Positions 5,358-7,316 of a stretch of 7,316 nt of DNA are shown here, piece by piece. The translations under genes were made by a program, and so were the position numbers. This DNA is from a bacterium UBP18_UBA7526 (GTDB lineage: Bacteria > UBP18 > UBA7526). The number at the start of each line of letters is the position of its first letter. Positions within the stretch are counted from its first letter, which is position 1. The DNA lies in assembly GCA_002478245.1 (NCBI GenBank), contig DLMW01000034.1:1-7316 (forward strand), given 5' to 3'. The notes under the pieces were generated by a model that saw only the letters and a list, made by a program, of their open reading frames with translations, did no database searches and was not told where the DNA came from.

Positions 5358-6194
5358 CTATTCAATTCCTTCTCCTTGTTTAAAGGGGCGGGGTAAACTT
5401 TCTTTAGCCCTTCTCTTCACTCTCTTTCTGGGCTTGGCCAAGGCTGGGGCAACTTTCTCCTCAGGTTCGGGTATCCCTTCCACCTTTTCAGAAATCTCCT
5501 CTTCTTTCAAGACTTCCGGCCTTCCCTCCAGGATGGCGTCCGCCATCTTGGTGCATACTAGGGTAATGGAGCGAATGGCATCATCATTCCCGGGGATGAT
5601 GTAATCCACTCCTGTGGGGTCGCAGTTGGTATCCACAAGAGCAACAACCGGTATCTTTAACTTATTGGCTTCCTTAAGAGCGATATTCTCCTTATAGACA
5701 TCGATCAGGATTAGGGCGCGGGGGAGACCATCCATCTCCTTTATTCCTCCCAAGGCACGCTCTAGCTTCTCCTTCTCTCTTAATTTCTTAAGGGCCTCCT
5801 TCTTGGTAAGGGTGGAGAACCTCCCTTCCTTCTCTTGGGCCTCTAATCCCTTTAGGTATTCGATATTTCTTTTTATGGTGGGGAAGTTGGTCAATGTCCC
5901 TCCTAACCATCTTTCGGTTACATAGGGCATCCGGCAGCGCTTGGTCTGGGTGAGGATAGCCTCCTTGGCCTGCCGCTTGGTCCCCACAAAGAGAAGGATC
6001 CCCCCCTCCTTTGCTACTCCCTTAACGAACTTGTAGGCCTCCTCTAACTTCTTCAGAGTCTTGGCAAGATCGATGATATGGATGCCGTTCCTCGCTCCGA
6101 AGATATAATCCTTCATCCTAGGGTCCCACCTCTTGGTCTGATGGCCGAAGTGCATCCCGGCCTCTAAGAGCTCTTTCATAGAGACCACTGCCAA
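5358..6194 (-). CDS. rpsB: 30S ribosomal protein S2
   Basis: S2 is a late-assembling small-subunit protein that binds 16S rRNA and is needed for S1 recruitment in species that have S1. The protein matches the family from its first residues (MAVVSMKELLEAGMHFGHQTKRW). Characteristic blocks are FGARNGIHIIDL at 32-43, LFVGTKRQAKEA at 68-79, RWLGGTLTNF at 95-104 and VDTNCDPTGVDYIIPGNDDA at 187-206. The start is TTG, supported by the N-terminal alignment and by AGGGGG with a 6-nt spacer; the next ATG would remove the conserved first residues. Of the 278 residues, those beyond about 225 form an unconserved tail, Glu/Pro-rich and then strongly basic (KPRKRVKRRAK at 254-264). The last codons overlap the purine-rich region that may serve as the tsf ribosome binding site. 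Confidence 0.97.
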   Translation of the reverse strand: MAVVSMKELLEAGMHFGHQTKRWDPRMKDYIFGARNGIHIIDLAKTLKKLEEAYKFVKGVAKEGGILLFVGTKRQAKEAILTQTKRCRMPYVTERWLGGTLTNFPTIKRNIEYLKGLEAQEKEGRFSTLTKKEALKKLREKEKLERALGGIKEMDGLPRALILIDVYKENIALKEANKLKIPVVALVDTNCDPTGVDYIIPGNDDAIRSITLVCTKMADAILEGRPEVLKEEEISEKVEGIPEPEEKVAPALAKPRKRVKRRAKESLPRPFKQGEGIE

Positions 6195-6200
6195 ATTACA

Positions 6201-6206
6201 CCCCCT
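6201..6206 (-). promoter_or_regulatory. Ribosome binding site supporting the rpsB TTG start
   Basis: The transcript reads AGGGGG, a 6-nt spacer (TGTAAT), then TTG at 6194. Spacing and purine content support the rare start codon, which family alignment also requires. Confidence 0.65.
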
Positions 6207-6211
6207 AAAGT

Positions 6212-6280
6212 CAATGAGAAATTAAAAATTGCTTTTCCCTTAAAGTGTTAATTTCGCATTTTTCAATTTGCATTTCATTG
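6212..6280. repeat. AT-rich imperfect palindrome in the rpsB leader
   Basis: The 97-nt gap between the Xer gene and rpsB is visibly more AT-rich than its surroundings. CAATGAGAAATT with AAAAATTGC on the left (6212-6232) is roughly mirrored as the reverse complement by GCATTTTTC, AATTTGC and ATTTCATTG on the right (6256-6280). The outer CAATG/CATTG arms pair exactly and the interior is gapped. It could be a degenerate repeat, a leader structure, or hold the rpsB promoter. I see no convincing -35/-10 pair: TTGAAA occurs at a usable position but the matching -10 is poor. Confidence 0.45.
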
Positions 6281-6291
6281 TCTCACTTTCC

Positions 6292-7179
6292 TTAGGCTCT
6301 GGGATGGGCCTTATCGTATACCTTCTTCAGCCTCTCCGTCGTGAGGTGGGTATAGACCTGGGTAGTAGATAGGGAGGCATGGCCCAGTAATTCCTGAACG
6401 CTACGCAGGTCCGCTCCCGCATCGAGTAGATGGGTGGCAAAGGAGTGCCTCAGGGTATGGGGGCTTATCCTCTGGGAGAGGGAGGCCTTCTTGATATACT
6501 TATCTAAAAGCCTCCTGATACTCCTTGTTGATATGCGGCTACCGGATTTATTCAAAAAGAGCCCTCTCTCCCCTTCTCCGGGATGGAGGGCCTCCCTTCT
6601 CTTTAAATAATTATGGAGGGCTCGGGCGGCCTCTGTGCCGAAAGGAGCCAGGCGCTCCTTTCCTCCCTTGCCCCATACCTTGGCCACCCCTCCCAAAAGA
6701 TCGACGTCAGCACACTCCAGACCCACCAGTTCACTCACCCTCATTCCTGTAGCATAGAGGAGCTCTAGGATGGCTCGATCGCGAGCGCCCAGGATGCTCT
6801 TCTCATCTGGAGACTCGAGAAGAGTAAATACCTCCGAAAGCGCCAGGAACTTGGGAAGCCTCTTGGCTAGCTTAGGAGTTCTCGTCCCTAAGGTAGGATT
6901 GACCTCCAGATACTCCTCCCGGCAGAGGAACCGGAAGAAGGAGCGCAGGGTAGCTAATTTTCGGGCAGTAGTGGTGTGAGAAAGCCCCCTTCTCTGTAAG
7001 GAAGCGAGGAAACGCCTGATGGTTAAGTGATCGATATATCTCACCTTGAGGGGTATCCTCTCTTTCTCTAAAAAATTCAAGAAGTCATTGAGGTCAGAGG
7101 AGTAACTCCTCAGGGTATGGGAGGAGACGTTCTTCTCTCCCTTTAGATATTGACTAAACCTTGCAATCTCCTCTTCCAT
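6292..7179 (-). CDS. xerC: Xer-family tyrosine recombinase (XerC/XerD-like)
   Basis: This is a site-specific recombinase of the Xer type, which resolves chromosome dimers at dif with FtsK. The 295 residues match XerC/XerD length (about 298). The N-terminal SAM-like core-binding domain covers roughly 1-90 (SSHTLRSYSSDLNDFLNFL). The catalytic domain has all six expected residues: Arg147 (ATGMRVSEL), Lys171 (WGKGGKERLAPF), His241 and Arg244 (SPHTLRHSFATHLL), His267 (LLGHASLSTTQVYTH) and the nucleophile Tyr276. An in-frame TAG directly precedes the ATG, so the start cannot be further upstream; GAGGG is 4 nt upstream. XerC and XerD cannot be separated safely by eye. The symbol rests on similarity and on xerC often lying upstream of rpsB-like clusters. 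It is intact and compositionally like its neighbours, so a housekeeping Xer is more likely than a phage integrase. Confidence 0.9.
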   Translation of the reverse strand: MEEEIARFSQYLKGEKNVSSHTLRSYSSDLNDFLNFLEKERIPLKVRYIDHLTIRRFLASLQRRGLSHTTTARKLATLRSFFRFLCREEYLEVNPTLGTRTPKLAKRLPKFLALSEVFTLLESPDEKSILGARDRAILELLYATGMRVSELVGLECADVDLLGGVAKVWGKGGKERLAPFGTEAARALHNYLKRREALHPGEGERGLFLNKSGSRISTRSIRRLLDKYIKKASLSQRISPHTLRHSFATHLLDAGADLRSVQELLGHASLSTTQVYTHLTTERLKKVYDKAHPRA

Positions 7180-7316
7180 CTAACCCTCGCTATCGCTCGG
7201 AGTAGCCCATTAGAGACTTGATTACAGAGAGGGGAAGGAATATTCACCTTTGAAATCGGTCTCTTATCTGTTACAGAGTAGGAAAGTGATGGGTAGTGAG
7301 TAGCTGTTACTCTCTT

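Noticed and set aside
6292..7179. Interpretation of the tyrosine recombinase as a phage or island integrase
   Set aside because: Length, full catalytic set and Xer-like motifs fit a housekeeping Xer protein, and there is no tRNA, attachment-site duplication or phage gene in the window.
7186..7198. Mirror repeat CTCGCTATCGCTC upstream of the Xer start
   Set aside because: It reads the same backwards on one strand but cannot form a hairpin; 13 nt is short enough to be chance, and it merely overlaps the ribosome binding region.
7205..7217. GCCCATTAGAGAC, a near match to the CCCCGTTAGAGA repeat
   Set aside because: There are mismatches and no inverted partner nearby, so a degenerate copy is possible but not supported.
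7144..7316. A minus-strand frame open from the window edge to about 7144, which could be the tail of an upstream gene
   Set aside because: About 57 codons without protein-like pattern, overlapping the first codons of the Xer gene in another frame. It cannot be excluded without the flanking sequence.

Overview
The window is a compact run of bacterial housekeeping genes, all on the minus strand, so transcription runs from high to low coordinates. In transcription order I read: a Xer tyrosine recombinase (7179-6292), rpsB (6194-5358), tsf (5344-4751), frr (4654-4100), a small 2x[4Fe-4S] ferredoxin (4051-3878), uppS (3840-3106), cdsA (3116-2262), dxr (2254-1112) and rseP (1118-63). From rpsB onward this is the widespread bacterial cluster rpsB-tsf-pyrH-frr-uppS-cdsA-dxr-rseP, with two departures: no pyrH between tsf and frr, and a ferredoxin gene between frr and uppS.

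Functionally there are three blocks. The first is translation: ribosomal protein S2, the EF-Tu exchange factor EF-Ts and the ribosome recycling factor. The second is envelope lipids and isoprenoids: DXR commits to the MEP pathway, UppS builds the C55 undecaprenyl carrier from its products, and CdsA makes CDP-diacylglycerol for phospholipids. The third is the intramembrane protease RseP. The lower part is tightly packed (uppS/cdsA overlap 11 nt, cdsA/dxr gap 7 nt, dxr/rseP overlap 7 nt) and is probably translationally coupled. Three genes appear to start with non-ATG codons: rpsB and cdsA with TTG, frr with GTG.

The longer gaps are not empty. Each holds an inverted repeat of a different sequence: a 12-bp hairpin after rseP (29-56), CGCGAAT-type repeats before the ferredoxin and after tsf, a three-copy CCCCGTTAGA palindrome set at the frr start, and an AT-rich imperfect palindrome before rpsB. 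The most interesting is the one at frr. Its third copy contains part of the ribosome binding site and the first base of the GTG start, and a shared arm could pair with either of two others, so a translational switch is conceivable.

The organism is a peptidoglycan-making bacterium using the MEP pathway. GC content looks near one half by eye, Arg is often AGA/AGG, and the proteins are rich in Lys, Glu and Arg. EF-Ts is the short Thermus-like form. A deep-branching or uncultivated lineage fits, but the sequence alone does not fix a phylum. I see no rRNA, tRNA, CRISPR array, transposase or obviously foreign gene. I did not find a clear new biological system; the novelty is in the repeats and the altered gene order.
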